Assembly (NCBI GenBank): GCA_023390335.1
Contig: JAEWCZ010000066.1
Coordinates: forward strand, 62,001-126,000
Reading direction: 5' to 3'
Origin: Bacillota bacterium
GTDB taxonomy: Bacteria > Bacillota > Clostridia > Acetivibrionales > DSM-1351
Length of the DNA: 64,000 nucleotides
Shown here one piece after another: positions 1 to 8,047 of this stretch. Made by a program: the position numbers and the translations under genes. The notes under the pieces are model-generated. The model made no database searches. It worked only from the letters and a program-made list of their open reading frames with translations, and was not told where the DNA came from. Position 1 is the stretch's first letter, and each line of letters begins with the position of its first letter.

Positions 1-106
1 CGGTGGGGAAGAGGTTTTGGATTATATGGTTAAAATAACATCCGGAGCTAATTTGAATGCTACCTATGAATGGGATGAGAATGAAATAGTTATAGGATAC
101 AGGTGA
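1..106 (+). CDS. C-terminal tail of an unidentified protein (partial)
   Basis: The window opens inside a reading frame of about 34 codons that ends at a TGA at 104-106, four bases before the next start codon. The visible tail is acidic and ends in VIGYR. Too little is left to name a family. The tight spacing to the LacI-type gene suggests the two share a transcript. Confidence 0.5.
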   Translation, partial: GGEEVLDYMVKITSGANLNATYEWDENEIVIGYR

Positions 107-110
107 TATT

Positions 111-1136
111 ATGGTAAGTATTTATGATATAGCGAATGCTGTGGGAGTCTCAGCCAGTACGGTGTCTTTTGTACTGAATGGCAGGGCTGAAAAAATGCGG
201 ATTTCCAAGGTTAAACAAAAAATGATATTGGAAGCTGCCAACCAGATGGGGTATATCCCCAATATGACAGCACGAAAATTAAGTTTACGTAATATCCAAC
301 ATATGCCGGAGATTGCACTATGTTGGTCGCCTGCGCAGCATTCACAATTTCTAAATACTTTTATCGATATGCTTCAGGATATGACCTTTAGCGGAGAGGT
401 AAGAGAAATGCGGTTTACAATATTGCCATATAAAAATGGTGAGCTGGAAAAAATGGAACCTGTTTTATCGGCGAACTATTATAATGGCATTATTGTACCG
501 CCTGTTTCCAAAGAGGATATTGAATTCTTGACTAATACGAGTATTCAGGTTCCAACAGTTCTCCTATATGGTGACATTCCTCAATATCATCAAGTATCGG
601 TGGATAACTTGAAAATAGGAACGGATATTGCCAGTATTTTTAGCAGGCATGGTCATAAATCTGTGGGAGTCATGCAACCAGTGTACAAACATTCAAGTAT
701 TACTATAAATCAGAGAATCTCAGGGTTTATGGAAACCTGTAGCAGTTTGGAAATGGAAGCAAAACTAATTACCAGCGGATTAGATTCGCCTTCAAACAAA
801 GTGGAAGAAGGAAAGCTTGCAGCTAAAAAGCTGATTGCGGAGAATAAACTTCCTTCGGCAATATATATCCAAAACGACTCGTTAGCACTGGGAGCACTCT
901 CTGTTTTCTGTGAACATGGAATTAGAATTCCGGAGGATATGGAGATAATTGTTTACGGTAACAATGATTCATTGGAGATTCATCATCCATCGATTACAAC
1001 TGTGAACTACCCTACAGAAGAGATAGCGAGGACATGTATCACTCTTATGGCAAATTCACTGGACATGCCCGGTACAGCACCGGTGCGCAAAATTATTGAT
1101 ACACCTTTTGTTTTTCGTGAGAGCTGCCCGCGTTAA
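111..1136 (+). CDS. LacI/GalR-family transcriptional regulator
   Basis: This 341-residue protein has the usual length and layout of a LacI/GalR repressor. Residues 1-60 form the helix-turn-helix and hinge region (SIYDIANAVGVSASTVSFVLNG), followed by a periplasmic-binding-protein-like sensor domain. The segment with IYIQNDSLALGAL near residue 250 is the typical second lobe. The ATG follows an AGGTG ribosome site that overlaps the end of the upstream frame. Its ligand cannot be read from sequence. The MFS gene downstream is a possible target, but a terminator-like hairpin lies between them. Family call firm, regulon unknown. Confidence 0.9.
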   Translation: MVSIYDIANAVGVSASTVSFVLNGRAEKMRISKVKQKMILEAANQMGYIPNMTARKLSLRNIQHMPEIALCWSPAQHSQFLNTFIDMLQDMTFSGEVREMRFTILPYKNGELEKMEPVLSANYYNGIIVPPVSKEDIEFLTNTSIQVPTVLLYGDIPQYHQVSVDNLKIGTDIASIFSRHGHKSVGVMQPVYKHSSITINQRISGFMETCSSLEMEAKLITSGLDSPSNKVEEGKLAAKKLIAENKLPSAIYIQNDSLALGALSVFCEHGIRIPEDMEIIVYGNNDSLEIHHPSITTVNYPTEEIARTCITLMANSLDMPGTAPVRKIIDTPFVFRESCPR

Positions 1137-1155
1137 TAGCGGGCAGCATGCTATT
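1123..1155 (+). terminator. Intrinsic terminator overlapping the LacI-type stop codon
   Basis: A perfect 9-bp stem, GCTGCCCGC at 1123-1131 with GCGGGCAGC at 1139-1147, has a 7-nt loop. A T-rich stretch follows. The stop codon of the regulator lies in the loop, so the stem begins inside the coding region. Confidence 0.7.
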
Positions 1156-1200
1156 TTATAAAAAACTGTTCTTAATTCCTAATATAAGAATTTTATAAAG

Positions 1201-1290
1201 AGGAAACTGTTGTTTCCTATCATTAGTGCTTTTGCCTTGGTGGCGAAGAATTCCTTTCCTGCCGAAGGAGGGTATTCTTCGGCTTTTTTT
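1201..1290 (+). promoter_or_regulatory. Attenuator-like leader before the MFS gene
   Basis: Three elements occur in order. The first is a hairpin AGGAAAC/GTTTCCT (1201-1207 with 1212-1218, TGTT loop). The second is a segment CGAAGAAT (1244-1251) that can pair with ATTCTTCG (1274-1281). The third is a terminator, GCCGAAG (1261-1267) with CTTCGGC (1277-1283), followed by seven T. The second and third pairings exclude each other, which is the logic of a transcription attenuator or riboswitch. I do not recognise a known riboswitch class. The MFS start lies about 48 nt further on. Confidence 0.55.
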
Positions 1291-1337
1291 GCATTTTCAA
1301 TTAATAAAAAGACAGCAATGGAGGTAGAAAAATCAAT

Positions 1338-2561
1338 ATGAATAATGATAATGACTTAATTGAACAGGAAAAATCAGGCACCGTTGAAAGCTCAAAGCTG
1401 TGGACGGTGCCATATATAACATTAATATGTTTGGGAACTTTTGTTGGCATCAGCTTTTATATGGTAATGCCGCTTCTTACAAAATATGCAGTAAAACTGG
1501 GGTCATCACTTCCTATTGCGGGTGTCATAGTTGGCATGTTTTCTTTTGTGGCGTTATTTGCAAGACCGATTTCCGGTATTATTGCAGATCGTTTAAATAA
1601 AAAAATAGTATTTATCGTATCAACAGCATTAATAGGCCTCTCTCTTTTAGGGTATATGATTTCAACGAATGTATCTGTCTTGATTTTCTTTCGTGTTACC
1701 CATGCACTGGCTTTTTCCGTTAACGGTATAGTCAACCTTGCACTGGTCTCAAAGTTTATTCCCAGAAAGAGAATAGGAGAAGGTATAGGGTATTTTGGGC
1801 TGGGGCAAATCATTGCTACCGCAGTAGGGCCCACTCTTGGACTATACATAGGAGAAAAATATGGTATATCGGTTTCATTTATGATTGCAGGAATAATTAT
1901 GATTTGTGTGTCTGCATTGATGTTCGTGCTTCCGAATACAGTGAATAAAAAGGAAAGTTTCAAAAAACAAAAGGAAAAGCTTAACTTCTCAGATTTTATT
2001 GCCATAAAAGTATTGCCTTATGCATTTTTCGGAGCGGTTTTTTCCATGCTTAATGGTGTAATAGGTTCCTACCTGGTTCTCCTTGGAGATGAAAGAGGAA
2101 TTAAAAATATAAGTTTATACTTCACCGTCAATGCAATCAGCTTGATTCTTGTAAGAACCTTTGCAGGCAAGATTTATGACAAATACGGAATTTCCACTGT
2201 AATTATCCCTTCATTCATTCTTGCGCTTATAGCTTCCATGTTTATCGGATACGCCCAGACACTTGCAATTATTTTGGTAGCATCGGCACTAAAGGCCTTT
2301 GCTCAAGGTTCTGGTCAGCCTACTATCCAAGCTGAATGTATAAAAATGCTTCCTGAAGAAAAAAGCGGTGTTGCCACAAGTACATACTACATTGGAGCTG
2401 ACCTTGGACAGGGTATTGGTCCTATGCTGGCCGGAGTTATAGCATCAACTTGGAATTATAAAGTTATGTTTGTTTCGTGTGCCGGAGTATTTTTGGTATC
2501 ACTTGTTTTGTACCTTGTATTTCAACATAAGAAAAACCTTTCTTTCCAACAGAAGATATAA
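1338..2561 (+). CDS. MFS transporter, drug/sugar efflux type
   Basis: This 407-residue protein has twelve predicted membrane helices and the length of a standard major facilitator. The A-motif-like loop GIIADRLNKK lies after helix 2, and a second such loop, GKIYDKYG, follows helix 8. The start has a GGAGG site (ATGGAGGTAGAAAAATCAAT before ATG). The fold resembles bacterial efflux carriers of the AraJ/YfcJ kind; substrate unknown. The leader with a conditional terminator implies regulated expression. Expected location is the cytoplasmic membrane. Confidence 0.85.
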   Translation: MNNDNDLIEQEKSGTVESSKLWTVPYITLICLGTFVGISFYMVMPLLTKYAVKLGSSLPIAGVIVGMFSFVALFARPISGIIADRLNKKIVFIVSTALIGLSLLGYMISTNVSVLIFFRVTHALAFSVNGIVNLALVSKFIPRKRIGEGIGYFGLGQIIATAVGPTLGLYIGEKYGISVSFMIAGIIMICVSALMFVLPNTVNKKESFKKQKEKLNFSDFIAIKVLPYAFFGAVFSMLNGVIGSYLVLLGDERGIKNISLYFTVNAISLILVRTFAGKIYDKYGISTVIIPSFILALIASMFIGYAQTLAIILVASALKAFAQGSGQPTIQAECIKMLPEEKSGVATSTYYIGADLGQGIGPMLAGVIASTWNYKVMFVSCAGVFLVSLVLYLVFQHKKNLSFQQKI

Positions 2562-2907
2562 AACTACTCTAATTTAAGATTTAATCTCTGAACCGATATT
2601 TAGATTGCCAGTCCAAACCGTTCCCACCGGTTTGGACTGGGGAAAATGCCGGTATTCTCATTCTCATAACATTTCACAAAAGTTACTACAAATTTAATAA
2701 TAGAAACAAAAGTAAAATATGGGCTGACATCGGTTGGCAGAACAAATGAAGATTTTAATGCTTGTTCTGCAACTATCTGTGCTTTTTTGCTCCAGTGGAA
2801 AAAATTTCATGTCTCCATTATTCATCACACACTTAACATGCAAATTCTCGTGTCAGTTTTATGGGTTCATTGTACACTACCCAATATAGAAGTCTAGAAA
2901 TTGCTTA
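2562..2907. other. Intergenic region with two inverted repeats
   Basis: A 13-bp perfect stem (2608-2620 with 2628-2640, core GTCCAAACCG) follows the MFS gene but lacks a T-tract. A second inverted repeat, GCAGAACAA/TTGTTCTGC, lies at 2737-2745 and 2762-2770. One open frame from about 2731 to 2895 has no start or family match and could be a gene remnant. I see no convincing gene. Confidence 0.4.
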
Positions 2908-3099
2908 CTAATTTTGTATCTCTACTTTTTTTATTAGTCGGATTGTAACTTCCACTAATTGATTATATAAATCTTCATAAAAAAAACCATTAATAGTACT
3001 ATATTTTCTAATAAGTGGGTCATATCTCTTAATGAGTAAAGAGATGTCAGCTCCATCATTTTTATGTTTTTCTAACAAGGTTAAATGGTTATTCGACAT
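2908..3099 (-). CDS. Small sigma-region-2-like / HTH_16-type protein
   Basis: This 63-residue protein carries the pattern 'LIKRYDPLIRKYS...YEDLYNQLVEVTIRLI', which resembles the core-binding helix of sigma-70 region 2. Similar short proteins occur in clostridial genomes and mobile elements (HTH_16 / Tn916 Orf7-like). It has no region 4, so it could not read a -35 box alone. It lies on the opposite strand to the sugar cluster, and a region-4-like protein sits at the other end of that cluster (14952). Function is inferred only. Confidence 0.6.
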   Translation of the reverse strand: MSNNHLTLLEKHKNDGADISLLIKRYDPLIRKYSTINGFFYEDLYNQLVEVTIRLIKKVEIQN

Positions 3100-3593
3100 A
3101 TATTACTCCTATTTAATAATTTGAGGTATATTCCAGAATATAAACATAATTATAAATATAATATCAATAAATGTCAACATATGGAAATTAAAACAAAAAC
3201 TTACACATAATCTTCGGGATTTATTAGTAAAACGAAATAAGATATTGAACTATAATTAATGCATTTATCCATACTAACAAGTCTTGGCGAGTCAGTTTCA
3301 ACAGAGGTTGTAGATCTTCACACTAACAAAGGTAGATAGGTTACTTCCCCTATCAATGCTATATTTATTTGGACAGTTAGTCACCCGTTTTAATTTTGAT
3401 GGCCACATCTTTTTTACTCAAATTCAATGAAAAATTTTTGGATTCTCCTTTTCAGTATTTATACAACTACATAAAAGTTATTTTTATTTAAGTATAATTT
3501 TATTTTACTTTTATAGTAAGAATTATCTCTTTATATATGAAAACAAAAAAGGAGATGATTTCATGAAAAATAAATTAGGAGGAATGGTCGTTA
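3100..3593. other. Long AT-rich intergenic region, probable island promoter
   Basis: This 494-bp stretch separates two divergent genes. A short frame at 3259-3339 (26 codons, starting MHLSILTSLGESVST) looks codon-like but has no ribosome site. A TATAAT lies at 3251-3256 without a good -35. A GATAGG/CCCTATC-type inverted repeat sits near 3334-3356. No RNA family recognised. It is the natural place for the promoters of both divergent transcripts. Confidence 0.35.
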
Positions 3594-3601
3594 ATGGATA
3601 A
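3563..3601 (+). CDS. Possible 12-residue peptide overlapping the glycosyltransferase start
   Basis: ATG at 3563 opens a 12-codon frame reading MKNKLGGMVVNG. It is preceded by a strong ribosome site (AAAAAAGGAGATGATTTC). The frame contains a second GGAGG that serves the next gene, and its stop overlaps that gene's start by a few bases. It could be a translational-coupling leader or a very short peptide product. Nothing but the ribosome site supports translation. Confidence 0.35.
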   Translation: MKNKLGGMVVNG

Positions 3602-4406
3602 AATTGCTATTGTCACGTTTACTTTAGCTAACCGATTGCATCTGATAGTCAATTGCATTAATAGCGTAAAGAGCCAATTGGGTGATTTGTTAATAACTCA
3701 TTATATTTGGTATAAAGATGAGGAGGTTAAGGCTTATTTGGATGAGCACGTCCAGGAACAAGACAATATTGTTTTAGTCAAGTATAGCGATTTGGAATTA
3801 AAGCATACTCAACAAAAGATGGCAGTATTACGAAATATGGCAATCACAAATATTGAAGAAAAGTATGTTGGTTTTTTAGATGATGATAATGAATACAATT
3901 CTATTCATATCCAATCATTGCTGAATGTAATTAATGAAAAAGGATATTCTGCAGCTCATTCGTTACGTTATCTAGTTTATCCTGATAATACGCTTTATGA
4001 CGGTAGCTTTTATCCATGGCATTATGATAAAAATACCACAAATGATGTTTATGACTGGTGTATTAAAAACAATATATTAAAACTTAACTCACCGATAATG
4101 TTTGATAGATATGTTGAGGAAGACAATATATTTAATGTTGCAACAGTTGATATGAATGAATGGTTGTTTAAAACTAGCATGATTAAAGAGGTCAAATTTA
4201 ACGAAGCCTTTTCAGAGGATGAAATTAAAAGACTTGTCGGTGAAGATGGCAAGATATTGGAGAGTATAATCAAAAATAATATTCCCTATGGTACTACAAA
4301 TTTACCAACTGTCAAGTACTGTTTGGGGGGATTTTCCAATTACTTTTCTTTGAATGAAGATTCTCGGTTTTGTAATCATAACAAGGTCAATTATGAAGCA
4401 ACATAA
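3594..4406 (+). CDS. Family 2-like glycosyltransferase (GT-A fold)
   Basis: This 270-residue soluble protein begins with a strand typical of GT-A enzymes (IAIVTFTLANRLHLIVNCINS). It carries an acidic metal/nucleotide-sugar motif, VGFLDDDNEYN, near residue 98. Residues further on include VDMNEWLFK and an acidic SEDE patch, compatible with an acceptor-site region. No membrane helix is present. The AGGAGG site lies inside the preceding tiny frame. As first large gene of the sugar cluster it probably transfers the sugar built by the downstream enzymes. Acceptor unknown. Confidence 0.7.
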   Translation: MDKIAIVTFTLANRLHLIVNCINSVKSQLGDLLITHYIWYKDEEVKAYLDEHVQEQDNIVLVKYSDLELKHTQQKMAVLRNMAITNIEEKYVGFLDDDNEYNSIHIQSLLNVINEKGYSAAHSLRYLVYPDNTLYDGSFYPWHYDKNTTNDVYDWCIKNNILKLNSPIMFDRYVEEDNIFNVATVDMNEWLFKTSMIKEVKFNEAFSEDEIKRLVGEDGKILESIIKNNIPYGTTNLPTVKYCLGGFSNYFSLNEDSRFCNHNKVNYEAT

Positions 4407-4444
4407 CTACGATGAATACGGAATTATGAAAGGAGAAAACATTA

Positions 4445-5419
4445 ATGAATGTAATGATCACTGGAATAACAGGTTTTGCAGGAAGCTACTTAGCGGAATA
4501 TCTTGTAAACAAGCAAGGTGTCAATGTTTTTGGTCTTAAAAGGTGGAATAGCCCGTTGGAGGATATTTATCCTATAATGGATAAAATAAACTTGATAAAC
4601 TTTGATTTGGGCGATCCCCACTCAATATACCGGGCAGTGAAAGAAGCAAAACCGGATAAAATCTTTCACCTTGCGGCTCAGTCTTATGTACCCATGAGTT
4701 TCAAAGCTCCTTTTGATACAATGCGAGCAAATGTTTTCGGAACAATCAGCCTGTTGGAAGCGGTTTTGGAGACAGGACTCGACCCTGTAATTCATGTATG
4801 TACTTCATCTGAAGTATACGGCCAGGTGCAAGAAGAAGACCTTCCCATTAATGAAAATACTCCTTTTAGGCCACAGAGTCCATACGGCGTAAGTAAGGTG
4901 GCGGAGGATCTAACAGCCTACCAATATCATCAGACATATGGATTAAAGATTGTCAGAACACGCTCATTTACCCATACTGGTCCCAGAAGCAAACAGGTTT
5001 TTGTTGCACCAGCATTTGCAAAGCAAATTGCAGAAATTGAGTTGGGTGTAAAGAAAGATAATACCATTCATGTTGGAAATATGGATTCCGTCCGTACATT
5101 CCTTGACATTAGAGATATGGTTGAAGCATACTGGCTGCTTACAGAAAAAGGTACACCTGGTGAAGCCTATAATATAGCAGGTACCCATACATGTACCATT
5201 GGAGAAATGCTTAATACATTACTAACAATGACTGATATGAAACCCGAAATCGTGGTGGACCCTAATTTGTTACGTAAATCAGATGTAACTTTACAGGTTC
5301 CAGATGTGTCCAAATTTAAAAATGCTACTGGCTGGAATCCTAGAATTAAATTTGAGGATACCATGCTTGACATTCTCAATTATTGGCGTCAGCAGGTTAA
5401 AAGGAAAATATCAGAATAA
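4445..5419 (+). CDS. GDP-mannose 4,6-dehydratase-like SDR enzyme
   Basis: This 324-residue extended short-chain dehydrogenase has the Rossmann motif GITGFAGSYLAEYL at the N-terminus. Its active-site segment is TSSEVYG, and YGVSK (the Tyr-xxx-Lys pair) lies near residue 147. HLAAQSYVPMSF and the ending NATGWNPRIKFEDTM match GDP-mannose/GDP-heptose dehydratases and reductases of the Gmd/Rmd group. The Glu in TSSE favours a 4,6-dehydratase. In this context the substrate may be GDP-heptose, giving a 6-deoxy-4-keto sugar. It follows the glycosyltransferase by 38 nt with an AAAGGAG site. Confidence 0.82.
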   Translation: MNVMITGITGFAGSYLAEYLVNKQGVNVFGLKRWNSPLEDIYPIMDKINLINFDLGDPHSIYRAVKEAKPDKIFHLAAQSYVPMSFKAPFDTMRANVFGTISLLEAVLETGLDPVIHVCTSSEVYGQVQEEDLPINENTPFRPQSPYGVSKVAEDLTAYQYHQTYGLKIVRTRSFTHTGPRSKQVFVAPAFAKQIAEIELGVKKDNTIHVGNMDSVRTFLDIRDMVEAYWLLTEKGTPGEAYNIAGTHTCTIGEMLNTLLTMTDMKPEIVVDPNLLRKSDVTLQVPDVSKFKNATGWNPRIKFEDTMLDILNYWRQQVKRKISE

Positions 5420-5453
5420 ACATAGTACAAAGTACTATTAGAAAGGAAGATAG

Positions 5454-7364
5454 ATGACATCAAAAACTTACTACATAGCCGAAATTGCAAAAGCTTGCCA
5501 CGGCGATTTGGAGTATTGCTGGGAACTCTTGAACGAATGTAAAAAAGCTAAAGTAGACGCTGTAAGATTTCATCATTACTTTTTAGAGGAAAGTGTGCAT
5601 TCAAGTGTATTTCATAAATCCTCTCAAACTGAACGTGCATGGTCCTTTGAATTGAAATTGCCTTTTAGCGGAGAAATTATGTTTTCCGAGGAAGGGTATA
5701 AAGTAATTCTTGACTGGTGTAATGAATTGGGTCTGGACTTTATTGCCACACCTTGGGATATTAAATCATTAGAACTTTTTAGAAGGGTTGGCATACAGGA
5801 CTATAAAATACACTCCATGAATGCAATGAATATCCCTTTGATAGAGGAAGTCCTTAAAGGTTACAGAAAGCTGTACATTTCAATGGGTGGACTCTCTGAC
5901 AAACAAATAGAAAGGCTGTGCTCGAATATCAAAGTGGAAGACCATGGCAACATTGTGCTGATGCATGCAATATGCGCTTACCCTGCCCCTGAAACCATTA
6001 TCAATATGCGGTCTATGCAGTCGCTAACCAAATATATCGGTAGCGTCGGATATTCTAGTAATGACGTTTTAGACACCTCCATCTTGTCCGCGTGTGCATT
6101 AGGTGCAGTGGTGATCGAGAAGCATGTCCATCTGCGCGACGGTGACAGGGATCTGCACAAGGCTTCTATGGATATCCGGAGTTTCGCCCGGCTTATTACG
6201 GAAGCCAACCAAGTAAAAACTATTTTAGGCACCGATATAAAACACGAATCAAGAGGTGAAATGGTAAATCAGGAAATACTCTCCAAGAGTATCGTGCTAA
6301 AAGAGGATATCCCGGAAGGAACAGTTTTGGATCATACCAATCTTACGTTGAAGCTTCCGTCAAAGGGGATCAACGCCAAGCAATGGTATGATGTAGTTGG
6401 CAGGAAGACAGCGGCCAATTTACACAAAGGAGACTATCTTTTTACCAGTGATATGTTAGATCCAAAAGGGCATACCCGTAGATTACTGCAAAAAGGGAGC
6501 AATGAGGATAGAACGTATATTCCCGGTAAAATAGGGGTTGTAGCCCGATTGAAAGATATTGACGAAATCATTCAAGACAGGAATGTAGATTATGTAGAAA
6601 TACATTATGCTGCCAGTGACTTGAACAAAATTGAACATTGGAAGGATTACGATCTGGATTTGGTGGTACATTTTCCCGAATATGCGGATGGTAAAATGTT
6701 GGATCTCTGCGCCTATGATGAGTCCCTTCGACAGTTCTCCATTGATGTCATTAACAAGGTAATGCAAAAAGCTAGAGAGCTGAAGTTGCACTTCAAAAAA
6801 TGCATGGGTGATTTGAAGTTTATTTTGCACCCTGGTGCGATGTCATTCCCCCATCTTCTAGACAACCCGGAAAAGCAATACGCCCTTTTTGCAGATTCAC
6901 TGCGAAAGCTAGATTCCAGCGGGCTTGAGGTTTTAGTGGAAAATATGCTTTCTTTCGCATGGTTTCTTGGCAAAGATTGGTCAGCAAACCAAGGTGTAAA
7001 TAATTCGTTTATGGATGCCGAGGATATGTACAATTTTTGTACAACCCATAACTATAGCATGTGCCTGGATCTTTGCCATGCAAAGCTATATACAAACCAT
7101 ACAGGCAAAAGTTTTCTGGAATACATGAAAAAAGTAAAACCCATTGTAAAACATCTACATTATTCAGATTGCATAGGTATCGATAGCGAGGGATTGCAGG
7201 TCGGAGAGGGAGATATCGATTGGGGAGAGGTATGTGAAGTTTTCCATGACCATCCTTACGGATGGACTCCTGAAATATGGAATGGTCATCATGACCATGG
7301 TGAAAAGTTTTATGAAGCTCATAACAGGCTGAATGTGGAGTTTAAAAAGTTGAGGAATAAATGA
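5454..7364 (+). CDS. NeuB-type ulosonate synthase fused to a sugar-isomerase TIM barrel
   Basis: This 636-residue protein has three parts. Residues 1-260 are a NeuB barrel, with YIAEIAKACHGDLEY at the start, ATPWD, and the metal/PEP-site string EKHVHLRDGDRDLHKASMD. Residues 280-345 are a SAF/antifreeze-like domain (VLKEDIPEGTVLDHTNLTLK). Residues 357-636 form an AP-endonuclease-2/xylose-isomerase-like barrel. Its candidate metal ligands lie in HPGAM, VENM, LDLCHAK, HYSD and PEIWNG. NeuB enzymes condense PEP with an amino sugar to make nine-carbon ulosonic acids; standard NeuB is about 340-350 residues. The fused barrel suggests that substrate isomerisation is coupled to condensation. Exact substrate unknown. 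Confidence 0.82.
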   Translation: MTSKTYYIAEIAKACHGDLEYCWELLNECKKAKVDAVRFHHYFLEESVHSSVFHKSSQTERAWSFELKLPFSGEIMFSEEGYKVILDWCNELGLDFIATPWDIKSLELFRRVGIQDYKIHSMNAMNIPLIEEVLKGYRKLYISMGGLSDKQIERLCSNIKVEDHGNIVLMHAICAYPAPETIINMRSMQSLTKYIGSVGYSSNDVLDTSILSACALGAVVIEKHVHLRDGDRDLHKASMDIRSFARLITEANQVKTILGTDIKHESRGEMVNQEILSKSIVLKEDIPEGTVLDHTNLTLKLPSKGINAKQWYDVVGRKTAANLHKGDYLFTSDMLDPKGHTRRLLQKGSNEDRTYIPGKIGVVARLKDIDEIIQDRNVDYVEIHYAASDLNKIEHWKDYDLDLVVHFPEYADGKMLDLCAYDESLRQFSIDVINKVMQKARELKLHFKKCMGDLKFILHPGAMSFPHLLDNPEKQYALFADSLRKLDSSGLEVLVENMLSFAWFLGKDWSANQGVNNSFMDAEDMYNFCTTHNYSMCLDLCHAKLYTNHTGKSFLEYMKKVKPIVKHLHYSDCIGIDSEGLQVGEGDIDWGEVCEVFHDHPYGWTPEIWNGHHDHGEKFYEAHNRLNVEFKKLRNK

Positions 7365-7393
7365 TTTATTTTTCAGAGAAAGGAGTCTTTCCA

Positions 7394-8047
7394 ATGTCAA
7401 CAGCCAATAAGAATAATCTAATGTTTAAATTGGATATTGAAAGCTATCTGGATAATTTAAAAGAAGTTATAGATAATATAAATATTCAGGAAATAAATAC
7501 TGTAATTGAGAGACTAATCGAAGTTTATGTCAGGGGTGGGTCAATTTATATCTTTGGTAATGGTGGCAGTGCTTCAACAGCATCTCACTTTGCTAATGAC
7601 TTTAATAAAGGATTATGTGAAAACTCTGATAAAAAATTCCGTTTTTACTGTTTAAATGATAATATTCCATCTTTATTGGCAATTGCAAACGATTTAAGTT
7701 TTAATGATGTATTTAAAGAACAGTTAAAAAATTTTTTAACCCCAAACGATCTTGTCATTGCTATTTCCGGTAGCGGTAATTCAAAAAATGCAATCACGGC
7801 CATTGAATATGCTAATAAAAATGGAGTCGAAACCATTGGTTTAGTGGGCTATGACGGTGGAAAAATCAAAAAAATTGTAAAGCATTATATTCATGTTCGT
7901 ATACATGATATGCAAAAAGTTGAAGATATTCATTTAATGCTTGACCATCTTATGACGTCCACTTTGAAACATTATTTCGAGCGGAGTGCTAATTTTCAGA
8001 TGTTCAGTAAAGTTGCTGTCGGTGAGGGATATAACAATGATAATTAG
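7394..8047 (+). CDS. gmhA: SIS-domain sugar-phosphate isomerase, GmhA-like
   Basis: The ATG at 7394 has a GAAAGGAG site, so I prefer it to an in-frame ATG 33 bases upstream. The 217-residue product has the SIS signature FGNGGSASTASHFANDFNKG near residue 60 and a second phosphate loop ISGSGNSKNA. The ending 'MQKVEDIHLMLDHLM' carries the EDxH-type residues of sedoheptulose-7-phosphate isomerase (GmhA). GmhA converts sedoheptulose 7-phosphate to manno-heptose 7-phosphate, step one of GDP-heptose synthesis. The following kinase gene overlaps it by 11 bases. Confidence 0.83.
   Translation: MSTANKNNLMFKLDIESYLDNLKEVIDNINIQEINTVIERLIEVYVRGGSIYIFGNGGSASTASHFANDFNKGLCENSDKKFRFYCLNDNIPSLLAIANDLSFNDVFKEQLKNFLTPNDLVIAISGSGNSKNAITAIEYANKNGVETIGLVGYDGGKIKKIVKHYIHVRIHDMQKVEDIHLMLDHLMTSTLKHYFERSANFQMFSKVAVGEGYNNDN

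Noticed and set aside
1457..2005. 182-codon minus-strand frame inside the MFS gene
   Set aside because: Shadow of a transmembrane gene; the plus frame carries the MFS loop motifs and a ribosome site.
2608..2640. Strong 13-bp hairpin after the first MFS gene as a normal terminator
   Set aside because: No T-tract follows (GGGGAAAATGCC), so an intrinsic terminator is not supported; kept only as an inverted repeat.
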